64,000 nucleotides of DNA, from positions 1-64,000 of the forward strand of contig JAFZWP010000001.1 of assembly GCA_017617065.1 (NCBI GenBank). Direction: 5' to 3'. This stretch comes from Bacilli bacterium (GTDB lineage Bacteria; Bacillota_I; Bacilli_A; ML615J-28; CAG-698). The first letter of the stretch is position 1, and each line of letters begins with the position of its first letter. A model generated the notes under the pieces. The model worked only from the letters and a program-made list of their open reading frames with translations. It was not told the origin of the DNA and made no database searches. Shown here one piece after another: positions 1-8,831 of this stretch. The position numbers were made by a program, and so were the translations under genes.

Positions 1-1
1 A

Positions 2-424
2 TTAGAATCAGAAGCTGCTGATAAACCAATTAAAATGATTATTCAAAGTCCTGGTGGTGAAATAACCTCTGGATATGCGATTATCGATGTTATGAATAAG
101 ATTAAATGTCCAGTTCATACACAGGCTACTGGTACAGTTGCTTCTATGGCTACGACTATCTTTATTAATGGCGAAAAAGGTAATCGTTCTATTATGCCGC
201 ATTGCCGTATGCTTGTTCATCAACCTTCTGGTGGTGCACAAGGTCAAGCATCTGATATTGAAATCAATTATAAAGAAATTCAATATTTAAAAGAACAATT
301 GGAAGATGAATATGTAAAATTGACCAAAGTTCCAAAGAAAAAGATGCATGAAATGATGGATCGTGATACTTGGTTATCTGCAGAAGAAGCAATTAAAAAT
401 GGTCTTGCAGATAAATTTGCATAA
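2..424 (+). CDS. clpP: ClpP-family serine protease, 5' end cut by window
   Basis: Proteolytic subunit of a Clp-type protease. The open frame runs in from the window edge; the first internal ATG is at 35, but upstream codons still match ClpP (KPIKMIIQSPGGEITSG), so the gene is partial. The catalytic Ser is in GTVASMA (codon at 143), the His region is MPHCRMLVHQPSGGAQG, and the Asp lies in RDTWLSAEEA. In phages ClpP homologues may act in host takeover or as prohead proteases; nothing here separates these roles. It is followed by a terminator, so it is transcribed apart from the iscS gene. Confidence 0.9.
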   Translation, partial: LESEAADKPIKMIIQSPGGEITSGYAIIDVMNKIKCPVHTQATGTVASMATTIFINGEKGNRSIMPHCRMLVHQPSGGAQGQASDIEINYKEIQYLKEQLEDEYVKLTKVPKKKMHEMMDRDTWLSAEEAIKNGLADKFA

Positions 425-445
425 ACTATACGATGCGAACAGTAA

Positions 446-470
446 AAGAGTCTTTCGAGGCTCTTTTTTT
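446..470 (+). terminator. Rho-independent terminator after clpP
   Basis: A 7-bp stem (446-452 with 459-465, one G-U pair) and 6-base loop are followed by a run of seven T. Confidence 0.85.
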
Positions 471-514
471 GTACTTAGTTGGAAATTTAAACTTATTTTT
501 AGGTTATTTTTAAA

Positions 515-530
515 ATTCTATTATATATAA
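515..530 (+). promoter_or_regulatory. Phage-type promoter motif upstream of iscS
   Basis: ATTCTATTATATATAA lies directly before the AAGGAG ribosome binding site. It is one of about 18 copies of an (A/G)TTCTAWWWTA motif seen just before genes in this window. Confidence 0.5.
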
Positions 531-545
531 AAAGGAGTTATGGGT

Positions 546-1775
546 ATGTATTTAGATTTTGCTGCTACTAATAAAATTAGTCAAATCTGGATCGATTCGG
601 TTATTCATTCTAATAGTAAAAATTTATTTGGAAATCCCGGATCTTATCATAAAGCTGGATTTGAAGCTTTGGATATGATGGAAAATTCTACTAAAAATAT
701 ATTAAATGATATATTTGAAGATAAAGAAATAGCAAATCAATATGATATTTGTTATAATTCTGGATCTACAGAATCTATTAATCAATTTATATATGCAATG
801 TCAAAACAGCAAAATGTATTAATTGTTTATGAAAATGTAGCTCATAAAGCAGTATTAAAATCAGTACAAAAATACTTCCCTGAAGATAACTTTAAATTAG
901 ATTTTAGTTTAACAGTAGAAGATAATTTAAAAAATTTAAAAGAATTTTTAGAAAACTCTCAAAAATATTATAAAAGATGTGTATTAGTCTTAACTTCTGT
1001 TAATAATGAAACCGGTGGAATAATAAATCCAGAGATAATTAGTAAGATAGATAATATATTTAAAGATTATCGTAAAATTTCTACTTATGTTGGTGAAAGA
1101 CTAATTGATGTATTTATAGATCATACACAAGGTTTTATGAAAAATAATGAAATTGTACATTTAGCAGACGCTTTTTGTTTTTCAGCTCATAAAATTGGTG
1201 GTATGAAAGGATTTGGTGGTTTAGTTTATAAAAAAGAATATGAAAGAATCTTAAAAGAAAATCCATTAATTGTTGGTGGATATGAAATTCGTGGTGGAAC
1301 AAAAGATCCAATTTCAGTTAAAGCTTTAGATGATTTAGTAGATGATAAATATATTCGTAGAATTATAAGTGGGGATACAATAGTACATTTACATAATGTT
1401 ATTGTATGGAAATTACAAGAAATTGCAAATGAATATAAGATTGAACTAACCTTTAATAAACATTCTGACTTTTATATGAAAGATCAAAGTCCATATATTA
1501 TTAATGCATCGTTTGTTGGTATTGAAGGTGAATCTTTGATGTCAAGTTTAATAGATGATTGTATTAGTACTGGATCTGCTTGTAACTCATCTGAGTTAAA
1601 AACCTCGCATGTATTATCTGGTATGGGTATTAAAAAGTTAATTGCTAATTGTGCATTTAGAATTTCTATCGATGAAACAGTAAATGAAGAAGAATTGAAA
1701 GATTTTTTAGATAATAGATTCAAACCAGCAATTAAATTTTTAGCAAGAATGAGAACAAGACATGGAGAAGAATAA
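546..1775 (+). CDS. iscS: Cysteine desulfurase, IscS/NifS family
   Basis: PLP-dependent class V aminotransferase-fold enzyme that takes sulfur from cysteine for Fe-S cluster assembly. Visible are the N-terminal YLDFAATN segment, NETGG, the PLP lysine in SAHKIGGMKG, and the active-site cysteine in STGSACNSS, which carries the persulfide. The length (about 409 residues) is normal for IscS. I chose ATG 546 because GGAG at 534-537 is 8 bases upstream; ATG 540 would be only 2 bases away. The stop overlaps the next start (TAATG), coupling it to the IscU scaffold gene. Cysteine desulfurases are uncommon in phages; here it may feed the many radical SAM enzymes of the window. Confidence 0.92.
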   Translation: MYLDFAATNKISQIWIDSVIHSNSKNLFGNPGSYHKAGFEALDMMENSTKNILNDIFEDKEIANQYDICYNSGSTESINQFIYAMSKQQNVLIVYENVAHKAVLKSVQKYFPEDNFKLDFSLTVEDNLKNLKEFLENSQKYYKRCVLVLTSVNNETGGIINPEIISKIDNIFKDYRKISTYVGERLIDVFIDHTQGFMKNNEIVHLADAFCFSAHKIGGMKGFGGLVYKKEYERILKENPLIVGGYEIRGGTKDPISVKALDDLVDDKYIRRIISGDTIVHLHNVIVWKLQEIANEYKIELTFNKHSDFYMKDQSPYIINASFVGIEGESLMSSLIDDCISTGSACNSSELKTSHVLSGMGIKKLIANCAFRISIDETVNEEELKDFLDNRFKPAIKFLARMRTRHGEE

Positions 1776-2365
1776 TGACTATTGAAGAATTAAGACAGAT
1801 GAATGAAGAAGGAAAGTTTCCACAGAAATTTTCTGAAGAAGAATTACAAAAGATTCTTGAAGTAGAAAATTCCGGTGCTTGTGGAATAGGTTGTCCTTTA
1901 TATTCTTATGAAAATCCAACTCAGGAAAAAGAATTAAAAAAGCCTACTGGTTTAAATAGTTATTCTGCCATTGTTCGTAAAGAAGCTATGAATCAAGATT
2001 ATTGTAATATTGATGAAAATGGTAATTATGTGTTTACAGAAGATATGCCAAATGTTTATTTAGGTGATTTTGGATCTTTAACTACCTGCGGTGATGAAAT
2101 GCAAGTTTGGGTTAAAGTGGGTATTGATAATGATAATGATCCATATATTGAAGATTTAAGATATCTATGTTCTGGATGTTTTGGTGCATTAAGTTCTGCA
2201 AGTGTTGGTGCTAGATTAGTTAAAGGTATGAAAATCAAAGACTTAGATGTAAAAGATATTCATAAAAAAACTCAAGATTATTTACATTTACCAGCAATTA
2301 AAGAGCATTGTTCAACATATTTTATTAATGCTACTTTAAAAGCTTTGGAAAATTATAAAAATTAG
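1775..2365 (+). CDS. iscU: Fe-S cluster scaffold, IscU/NifU-N type
   Basis: The three cluster-ligand cysteine sites of IscU are present and in order: TTCGDEM, LCSGCFGALSSAS and LPAIKEHCS. The protein (196 residues) is longer than IscU (about 130) because of an N-terminal extension of about 75 residues with its own cysteines (ACGIGCP). It starts inside the stop codon of iscS (TAATG), the classical IscS-IscU partnership. No HscA, HscB, IscA or Isc ferredoxin follows directly, but a 2[4Fe-4S] ferredoxin is encoded at 13911. Inferred role: cluster assembly during infection. Confidence 0.88.
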   Translation: MTIEELRQMNEEGKFPQKFSEEELQKILEVENSGACGIGCPLYSYENPTQEKELKKPTGLNSYSAIVRKEAMNQDYCNIDENGNYVFTEDMPNVYLGDFGSLTTCGDEMQVWVKVGIDNDNDPYIEDLRYLCSGCFGALSSASVGARLVKGMKIKDLDVKDIHKKTQDYLHLPAIKEHCSTYFINATLKALENYKN

Positions 2366-2381
2366 AGTGTTTATCTAATAT

Positions 2382-2394
2382 ATTCTAATATAAG
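2382..2394 (+). promoter_or_regulatory. Phage-type promoter motif upstream of recA
   Basis: ATTCTAATATAAG, about 22 bases before the recA start; same motif family as at 515 and 3615. Confidence 0.45.
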
Positions 2395-2416
2395 AAACTT
2401 AAATAGGAGTAATTAT

Positions 2417-3598
2417 ATGGCTAAAGTTGAAAAAACCCAATTAGATAAAGATATGGCAGCTGCATTAGCAATGATCCACAAGCAATTTGGTGAAGATTCA
2501 ATGTTAACTTTTGATGATACTACATCTATTAAGAAAATAGATACAGTTTCTACTGGTTCTTTGAATCTTGATGTAGCTTTGGGTGTTGGTGGTTTGCCAA
2601 TGGGAAGAATTAATACAATTTATGGTGAATCTTCATCCGGTAAATCGACGATTGCTTTACAAATTGTAGCAAATGCTCAAAAACAAGGATATTTGTGTGC
2701 ATATTTAGATTCTGAGCATGCTGTCGATTTAGGCTATGCTCAAGCTTTAGGCGTAGATCTTAAACATTTGTTATTTGCTCAACCTGATGATGGTGTTCAG
2801 TGTTTTCAAATGGCAGAAGCTTTGTTAAAACAGAAATTAGTTAAAGTTATTGTATTTGACTCAGTTTCTACTATGATTTCAATGCAAGAACGTGAAGGTG
2901 AAATGGGTGATAACTTTATTGGTAGACAAGCTAAAATGATGTCTGATGGTTTAAAACGTATTACACCATTAGCGTATGATGCTGGTTGTATGTGTTTCTT
3001 TATTTCACAGACACGTAAGAATATCGGTGTTATGTATGGTGATACTGATGTTATGTCTGGTGGTGAAGCATTAAAATTCTATAGTACAGTTATTATGAAA
3101 ATTTGGAAAAAGCAATCTCCAACTACAGAAAAGATTAATGGCGAAGAAGTTGCTACTTCTGTTGAAACTACAGTTAAAGTAGTAAAAAATAAAGTTGCAC
3201 CACCTTTCCGTACAGCAAAGTTTATCATCCGCTATGGAAAAGGTGTTTCTCAGGAAGAAGAAGTATTTGATCTTGCTGTAAAATTTGGTATCTTAGAAAA
3301 AGCTGGAGCTTGGGTGAGATATAAAGGTGAAAATATTGCTCAAGGTAAAGAAAAAGCTATGCTTTGGTTAAAAGAAGATCCAGATCGTATGCAACACTTT
3401 AAAGAAACTGTATTATCATATGTAACTGGTAAGAATGTAGAAATGAACGGTGAAGTAGAAGATGATACAGCAGTTACTACTGATGAGCATGGTGTAGCAT
3501 TAGAAGATATTTATAATTCAGAAGATCCATATAAAGAAGCAGTAAAGCAGTTTGGTTTAGAAGATGAAGTATCGGAAACGGAAAATTCTGATGAATAA
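2417..3598 (+). CDS. recA: RecA-family recombinase
   Basis: ATP-dependent strand-exchange protein for recombination and replication repair. It has a RecA-type N-terminus (MAAALAMIHKQFGEDSM), Walker A GESSSGKST at residues 70-78, Walker B VIVFDSVSTM, and the following segment ISQTRKNIGVMYGDTD, which corresponds to the RecA L2 region. The C-terminal tail is acidic, as in bacterial RecA. At 393 residues it is closer to bacterial RecA than to T4 UvsX. It sits between the Fe-S pair and the polymerase genes and has its own promoter motif and an AGGAG site. Confidence 0.93.
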   Translation: MAKVEKTQLDKDMAAALAMIHKQFGEDSMLTFDDTTSIKKIDTVSTGSLNLDVALGVGGLPMGRINTIYGESSSGKSTIALQIVANAQKQGYLCAYLDSEHAVDLGYAQALGVDLKHLLFAQPDDGVQCFQMAEALLKQKLVKVIVFDSVSTMISMQEREGEMGDNFIGRQAKMMSDGLKRITPLAYDAGCMCFFISQTRKNIGVMYGDTDVMSGGEALKFYSTVIMKIWKKQSPTTEKINGEEVATSVETTVKVVKNKVAPPFRTAKFIIRYGKGVSQEEEVFDLAVKFGILEKAGAWVRYKGENIAQGKEKAMLWLKEDPDRMQHFKETVLSYVTGKNVEMNGEVEDDTAVTTDEHGVALEDIYNSEDPYKEAVKQFGLEDEVSETENSDE

Positions 3599-3614
3599 AT
3601 AATAAAGAGTAAGT

Positions 3615-3630
3615 ATTCTATTTAATGTAT
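3615..3630 (+). promoter_or_regulatory. Phage-type promoter motif
   Basis: ATTCTATTTAATGTAT, 24 bases before the start of the next gene and just before an AAAGGAG site. Confidence 0.45.
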
Positions 3631-3653
3631 AACTTAACAAAAAGGAGTAAACT

Positions 3654-3908
3654 ATGGCATCTATTAAGTATACAAAATTGAACCGCCGCGGTTATGAAGT
3701 TGTTTTACCAACAGCTGTTTATAACGAAATTAAAGATAATGGTTATAATGTAAGCTTGGTATTAAACAGTAAAAAAGAAGCTTCAACTGTTCAGATCACA
3801 AAAAATAATAAATATTGTGGTACTTTGAAAGAAGCAATGGGTGTAAATGGTTTTAAAAACGGTAACCCATGTGATTTTCGTAAGTCTAACTTGATCTGTG
3901 AAGACTAA
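3654..3908 (+). CDS. Small protein of unknown function, 84 residues
   Basis: Not recognised. The start has a strong AAAGGAG site. The sequence is mixed alpha/beta with many Lys and Asn and two cysteines near the C-terminus. It lies between recA and a second small gene just before the polymerase, so a DNA-metabolism accessory role is possible but unproven. Confidence 0.7.
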   Translation: MASIKYTKLNRRGYEVVLPTAVYNEIKDNGYNVSLVLNSKKEASTVQITKNNKYCGTLKEAMGVNGFKNGNPCDFRKSNLICED

Positions 3909-3918
3909 GGAGAGTTTG

Positions 3919-4155
3919 ATGGTAGAAGTAGATAAAGCAAAATTATTAGAATTTGTTGAACGTATTGAAGCTTATGATGAAACTATTTCAGATGCAAATG
4001 CAAGTAAGAAAGTAGTTTTTGAAGAAGCAAAAGCAGAAGGTTTTTCAAAGAAAGGCATTAACTATGTTATTCGCCAACGCAAGAAAGACCGTGATGAAAT
4101 AGAAGAAGAAAAAGAATTGTTCAAAGCTTATGCTAAAGCAGCTAACTTAGAATAG
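3919..4155 (+). CDS. Small charged helical protein, 78 residues
   Basis: Not recognised. It is rich in Glu and Lys with predicted coiled-coil-like helices (YDETISDANASKKVVFEEAK). I chose ATG 3919 because AAGGAG (3907-3912) precedes it; an upstream in-frame GTG at 3898 would overlap the previous gene. It lies 10 bases after the previous stop, so the pair is probably co-transcribed. Confidence 0.7.
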   Translation: MVEVDKAKLLEFVERIEAYDETISDANASKKVVFEEAKAEGFSKKGINYVIRQRKKDRDEIEEEKELFKAYAKAANLE

Positions 4156-4167
4156 TTCTTAACAATC

Positions 4168-4209
4168 GAGATAGGATGTTTTACCCATGTTTCCTTTTCA
4201 TCCTATCTC
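4168..4209. promoter_or_regulatory. 11-bp hairpin in the leader of the polymerase gene
   Basis: Perfect inverted repeat: GAGATAGGATG (4168-4178) with CATCCTATCTC (4199-4209), loop of 20 bases. No T-run follows, so it is not a standard terminator. It ends 12-15 bases before the polymerase ribosome binding site and could be an RNA-processing or translational control element. Confidence 0.5.
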
Positions 4210-4230
4210 AAACCTTTATTGGAGAGTATA

Positions 4231-7200
4231 ATGCAAGATTGTCCATTTATTGTGCGTAGTAAGCAAGAATATGAGTCTGAATTAGGACCAAAACTTTTAT
4301 TAATTGCAGAAAAGCCATTAGATACGGACAAAGAAGAAATTTTTGATTCTATTCAAGCATTATCATATTTATCTGAAATATTTAAAAGTAAATTTAAATC
4401 TGCAGAAACACATATTACTTATGTAAAAGATGAGACAGATGAACCTTTTGCTAGAAATGTATTTTTTAATATTTTAGGACATTATGTTAAAAAAGGTACT
4501 TTAGATCCTAAACAATTAGCTATCGCATTTGTAGGTCAAAAAGCATTTGATGCATTTAAAGAAGATTATTTATCTCAACCTGATATGGGTGGTATCAGTT
4601 TATATTTAAATGAAAGTAAACAAATTATTAAACCTACGGCTACTTGGTTAAATAATTTAATGCGTGAAAAGAATAAATTAACTGGTGAGAAAAATACAGA
4701 TGTCTTATTACCCTATATTATTTTACCTGATATTGGCGGTGATTATTTGGATGTTACTAAGCAATTAAATAATATTTCCTTTGGTAAAGAAGTAATATTA
4801 TCACCTTATCAAGATACTAATCAATTAATTACAAAATTGCAATTCTTATTAGAAGCTTATGAAGAACACTTAATTTCACATTTTGTGTTTGAAGGTAAAG
4901 CTAATCCTATTGCAAATAAGATTGAATATTTTAGTATTTGTGATACTTATACTAAAACTACTTTAAGATATTGTCCAACCGATGAAATTTGTAAAGATGA
5001 TCCAGTTGAATTAAAGCAAAAGTTTTATACTTTATTAAAAGAAGTCTTAATTAAAATTCCTGTTTATGGTGAAACAGCTTCTTCTTTAATTCCATTATTT
5101 CCATTCAAAGATCAAATTACAATGGCAAGTAAAGATGATTTAGAAGAAACTGCTGCTATTAATAATACAAAATTTGAAATAACAGGTAATCCAAACGGTA
5201 GTGAACCTTCAGAATGGTATCATAAATGGTATACTGAAGTATTACCGACTTTAGGTTTGACTAAGAAAGATATGGATCGTGAAGGCTACAATACTAAACA
5301 AAAATATGAATGGATATACGATATTGAAGTTTTTCAAGAAGATTGGTTATTTGTAGCTAAGACTTTAGATGGTAAAAATAGATTAATTTGTTGGAATGAT
5401 CCAGATAAATTAAGAGATTGGGTTAAAAATAAAATTTTAATTGGATTTAACAATGCAGCATACGATGATGTAGTAATTAAACATGCTATGATGTATCCAT
5501 TTATGGTAAATCAAAGTTTTACGGTTAAAAAGTATTCAGATGCTTTAATTATGCATGGTGCTAAACCTGCATATCCTGAAATGAGAAAGGATGCGCCAAT
5601 ATTACCCAACTTTTTATCATGGGATATTAGTTTTCATGGACCATTTGATATACGCCGTAATTCATTGAAAAAACTTACTATGTCTACATTAAATAAGCGT
5701 AATTATGATAGTAGTGTTTCATTTGATACACCAAGAAAATTAACACCAAAAGAAAGAATTGATGTTGAAAAGTATTGTGAACTTGACGTGGATAATACTT
5801 TAGAGTTATTTAATCCAGATCCAGAACATCCAAAACGTACTTTTGCAAAAGAATCATATGATATTCGTTGGAATATGATTGTTGAATATAAAATGAGAGC
5901 TAAAACTCTTATTAATAAATCATCTTCTTTTGCTGGTAAATTATTGTGTGGTGAAGATGCTAAGGCTAATATTAATAATAAGTTTAAAATTGTAGATGGT
6001 AAAAAACAATATTATGCTATTCCTGAATTGGCTATGAAAGAATTAGTAGATGAGAATAGTAAACCATCAAAATTATTACAGTTTTATTTAGATAATCAAG
6101 ATAACCCTAATTATATTACAGAAAAATTTGAAGTACAATTAGGTGGTTTAGATGAAGGTCATAAATATCAATTTGGATTTGGTGGTTTACATCAAGCTTT
6201 AATTGGGTATAGAAGTAAAAATTTAGTTAATATGGACGTGGCTTCATTGTATCCATCTTTATTGGTGGAATACGGATTAATGTCTAGAGGTGCTGCTAAG
6301 AATCCAGAATCTTATAAGGAAGTGTATCATACTCGTTTACAAGCTAAAAAAGAAGGAAAAACACTTCTTAATTTAGGTCTTAAATTGATTCTTAATGGTG
6401 CTATTGGTGCTATGTTATCTGAATTTAATCCATTATATGATACATGGTCTAATTCATCAATTTGTGTACATGGTCAATTGTTGTTGTTTATTCTTGTAAA
6501 AAGATTATATGATGCTGGATTTAATATCATTCAGACTAATACTGATGGTATCATGATTGAAAGACAAGAAGGTGTAGATTTTATGCCTATTGCAGAGCAG
6601 TGGATGAAAGAAACACGATTAATCTTGGAATTTGATGAAATTGATACTTTAGCACAGAATAATGTTAATAATTATTATTGTAAGTTTACCAATGGCAAAG
6701 TAAAATCTAAAGGCTTTTACCTATCAAATGAAAAATTTGGTAAAGCTACATCTAAGATTTTGTGTAATATGGTGACAGATCAACCTTTATTAGATGGTGT
6801 AGAACCAAGAGATTTTGTATTATATAAGAAACATGCTATTGGTGAAATTTATGATGGTGTAACCAATAAGAAAGTTGATGGTCGTAGCTTAGCTTTTGTA
6901 GTAGGTTATCCAAATGATCCAAGAACACAATCTTATTATAGCCGTAGTAAAAACGCAAGAAAAGTTGCTAAGAAAGATGATAAAGGAAATCTTGTTTTAG
7001 ATGAAAAAGGTGAACCAATTACAGAAATTGTTCATACTATATCTAAAATTACAGGTTTTAATGATCATATGCTGTTAGTTGATGATTTGAATACATTAAC
7101 TATGGATGAAATTAATACTTCTCAATATATTGCATTTGCTAGGAATTTATTGAATGATAATGGCGGTGAATTTGGTCCTTACTTTACAGCTGAGTATGAA

Positions 7201-7911
7201 AAAGTAGAAGAGCCAGATGTATTACAAGCACTAAATAACTTTAAAGATAACACTGCTGAATATCCAACTAATAGTAATGTATATGCACAGAATCTATTAT
7301 TTGAATGTGATGATATGACTAAAGAAGAACAGGAAGAACAAATCAATAAACATAAAGATTTGTGGTATCGTGTTGTTTGGTCAGGCAGTAAATCATATCA
7401 TTGTGTAGTTAAATTAAGTCATCCGGTTACTGCATTACAATATAAAAAGATTTGGCAATATATTATGTATAAGTATAAATTAGTAGGTTGTGATGAACAA
7501 GCTAATATACCTTCTAAATATACTCGTGTACCTGGCATGATTAATCCTAAAACTAATGAAGAAGCTACTTTATATTTGTATGATAAAAATATCTTAGATG
7601 CAGATGCTATCTTAGAAGAATTACCTAAGATAAAAGATGGTATTAAACCTTTCAAAGAATATACTGGTAAAGTAGATATGAAAGCATTAGAAAGACATAT
7701 TAAGAAATTTGATTGGAGTGAAGGTAATAGATTTGCAGCTTGCCAGCATTTATCACCACGCTTAATATCACAAGTACCTATGGAAGAATTGTTAAAAATG
7801 ATTCCAGATGGTGATTGCTTAGATAAAGATCATAGATTTGTAATTCGTAATAAATATAAATATTACGAAAAGCATAAATATGAAATTGAAAATGAAATAG
7901 CGAATAAATAA
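4231..7911 (+). CDS. Family B DNA polymerase fused to a primase-like (AEP) domain
   Basis: Replicative polymerase of 1226 residues. A DnaQ-like 3'-5' exonuclease is seen at about residues 360-540: YDIEVF (Exo I, near 363), IGFNNAAYDD (Exo II), YCELDVDNT (Exo III). Family B palm motifs follow: MDVASLYPS (motif A, Asp about 669), LKLILNGAIG (motif B) and NTDGIM (motif C, Asp about 772). The last 220 residues carry an archaeo-eukaryotic-primase pattern: FECDDM (about 1025-1030), SGSKSYH (1051-1057) and YTRVPGMINP, the acidic/SxH/RxPG signature of primase-polymerases. ATG 4231 was chosen because TTGGAG lies 5-10 bases upstream. The AEP assignment rests on motifs only. Confidence 0.88.
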   Translation: MQDCPFIVRSKQEYESELGPKLLLIAEKPLDTDKEEIFDSIQALSYLSEIFKSKFKSAETHITYVKDETDEPFARNVFFNILGHYVKKGTLDPKQLAIAFVGQKAFDAFKEDYLSQPDMGGISLYLNESKQIIKPTATWLNNLMREKNKLTGEKNTDVLLPYIILPDIGGDYLDVTKQLNNISFGKEVILSPYQDTNQLITKLQFLLEAYEEHLISHFVFEGKANPIANKIEYFSICDTYTKTTLRYCPTDEICKDDPVELKQKFYTLLKEVLIKIPVYGETASSLIPLFPFKDQITMASKDDLEETAAINNTKFEITGNPNGSEPSEWYHKWYTEVLPTLGLTKKDMDREGYNTKQKYEWIYDIEVFQEDWLFVAKTLDGKNRLICWNDPDKLRDWVKNKILIGFNNAAYDDVVIKHAMMYPFMVNQSFTVKKYSDALIMHGAKPAYPEMRKDAPILPNFLSWDISFHGPFDIRRNSLKKLTMSTLNKRNYDSSVSFDTPRKLTPKERIDVEKYCELDVDNTLELFNPDPEHPKRTFAKESYDIRWNMIVEYKMRAKTLINKSSSFAGKLLCGEDAKANINNKFKIVDGKKQYYAIPELAMKELVDENSKPSKLLQFYLDNQDNPNYITEKFEVQLGGLDEGHKYQFGFGGLHQALIGYRSKNLVNMDVASLYPSLLVEYGLMSRGAAKNPESYKEVYHTRLQAKKEGKTLLNLGLKLILNGAIGAMLSEFNPLYDTWSNSSICVHGQLLLFILVKRLYDAGFNIIQTNTDGIMIERQEGVDFMPIAEQWMKETRLILEFDEIDTLAQNNVNNYYCKFTNGKVKSKGFYLSNEKFGKATSKILCNMVTDQPLLDGVEPRDFVLYKKHAIGEIYDGVTNKKVDGRSLAFVVGYPNDPRTQSYYSRSKNARKVAKKDDKGNLVLDEKGEPITEIVHTISKITGFNDHMLLVDDLNTLTMDEINTSQYIAFARNLLNDNGGEFGPYFTAEYEKVEEPDVLQALNNFKDNTAEYPTNSNVYAQNLLFECDDMTKEEQEEQINKHKDLWYRVVWSGSKSYHCVVKLSHPVTALQYKKIWQYIMYKYKLVGCDEQANIPSKYTRVPGMINPKTNEEATLYLYDKNILDADAILEELPKIKDGIKPFKEYTGKVDMKALERHIKKFDWSEGNRFAACQHLSPRLISQVPMEELLKMIPDGDCLDKDHRFVIRNKYKYYEKHKYEIENEIANK

Positions 7912-7948
7912 GTTCTTATATATACACAAATAACCCGGAGGTAATTTA

Positions 7949-8155
7949 ATGGTTAAAGTAATTGTTATTGATAACAATGTTGAAAAAGCTTTAAAAAAGA
8001 TTAAAAGAAAAGGTCTTAAAGAAGGTTTTTCATTTGAACAAAAACGCCGTTCTAGATATATTAAACCAAACGTAAGAAAAGTACAGCGTAAAAAAGAGCA
8101 AGTTCGTAATGAAATGAAACGGCAACGTATTCAAAAGCAAGTATGGGGTTTTTAA
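7949..8155 (+). CDS. rpsU: Ribosomal protein bS21 homologue
   Basis: A 68-residue, very basic protein that follows bS21 along its length: an N-terminal VKVIVIDNN strand, then VEKALKKIKRKGLKEGFSFEQKRR and YIKPNVRKVQRK. In bacteria bS21 sits near the anti-Shine-Dalgarno region of 16S rRNA and aids initiation. Phage-encoded bS21 is known from huge phages and is thought to replace the host copy and favour phage mRNA. The ribosome binding site GGAGG is strong. The initiator tRNA at 39801 fits the same theme. Confidence 0.85.
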   Translation: MVKVIVIDNNVEKALKKIKRKGLKEGFSFEQKRRSRYIKPNVRKVQRKKEQVRNEMKRQRIQKQVWGF

Positions 8156-8192
8156 TTGGAAAAATAGTTTGAAATCAGTTACTTTTTTGGGA

Positions 8193-8205
8193 ATTCTATA
8201 TAATG
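8193..8205 (+). promoter_or_regulatory. Phage-type promoter motif
   Basis: ATTCTATATAATG, about 25 bases before the start at 8228; a near-consensus copy of the repeated motif. Confidence 0.5.
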
Positions 8206-8227
8206 TGTATTAATAAAGGAGTTTCCA

Positions 8228-8812
8228 ATGAAGTATACACAAACCGTAACTAAACCTTTTCAACCGAACCCGTTGGGTAAACAAATGCCGACTTTTGTTG
8301 CTATGAATTTGGGTGTGGGTAAAACTGCGCCTTTTTTTGTTTCAACAATGAGCCATCCTTTAAAAGGTAATCATAAGATTACTTATAAATTACAAGAAGA
8401 TGGTGGAGATTACCCTCGTGAAATAGAAGAAATCGAAGATCCAACTCCAATGGATATTGATGGTGGTGATAGACCTTCTCATATTCATTATGAAGATTGT
8501 AAAGGTAAAAAGAAAAAACCTAAGCTTCATTGTGGTGGGGATGATGATGAAGAATATATTGAAGTTCCCGGTGGTACAGAATCTGTTGAATGGACAGATC
8601 CAGAAACGGGTGATACCTATGAAGTAGATATTTCTGATTTGCAGGAATATGATGGTGATGATGGTGAAATTCAATATACTAAAGGCAAAAAGAAAAATAT
8701 CCCTTTAGTACTAATGCATCATATAAAGGATAAACCTAATTATTATTTAAATATGATTATGGCAAAACAAAATATGATGCGGCAATTTGGTACTCGTGCC
8801 TATAATGCTTAA
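8228..8812 (+). CDS. Acidic protein of unknown function, 194 residues
   Basis: Not recognised. The middle (residues about 55-150) is strongly acidic (IEEIEDPTPMDIDGGD; GDDDEEYIEVPGG), interrupted by a short KGKKKKPKLHC patch. The C-terminus (YYLNMIMAKQNMMRQFG) is Met-rich and helical. Its own promoter motif and downstream terminator make it a single-gene unit. An abundant structural or DNA-mimic-like role is possible but unsupported. Confidence 0.65.
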   Translation: MKYTQTVTKPFQPNPLGKQMPTFVAMNLGVGKTAPFFVSTMSHPLKGNHKITYKLQEDGGDYPREIEEIEDPTPMDIDGGDRPSHIHYEDCKGKKKKPKLHCGGDDDEEYIEVPGGTESVEWTDPETGDTYEVDISDLQEYDGDDGEIQYTKGKKKNIPLVLMHHIKDKPNYYLNMIMAKQNMMRQFGTRAYNA

Positions 8813-8831
8813 GTTTTTGTAAATTTAAGGT

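Noticed and set aside
8390..8674. 94-residue minus-strand frame opposite the acidic protein
   Set aside because: Its Ile/Phe-rich composition is the antisense of an Asp/Glu-rich gene; no ribosome binding site.
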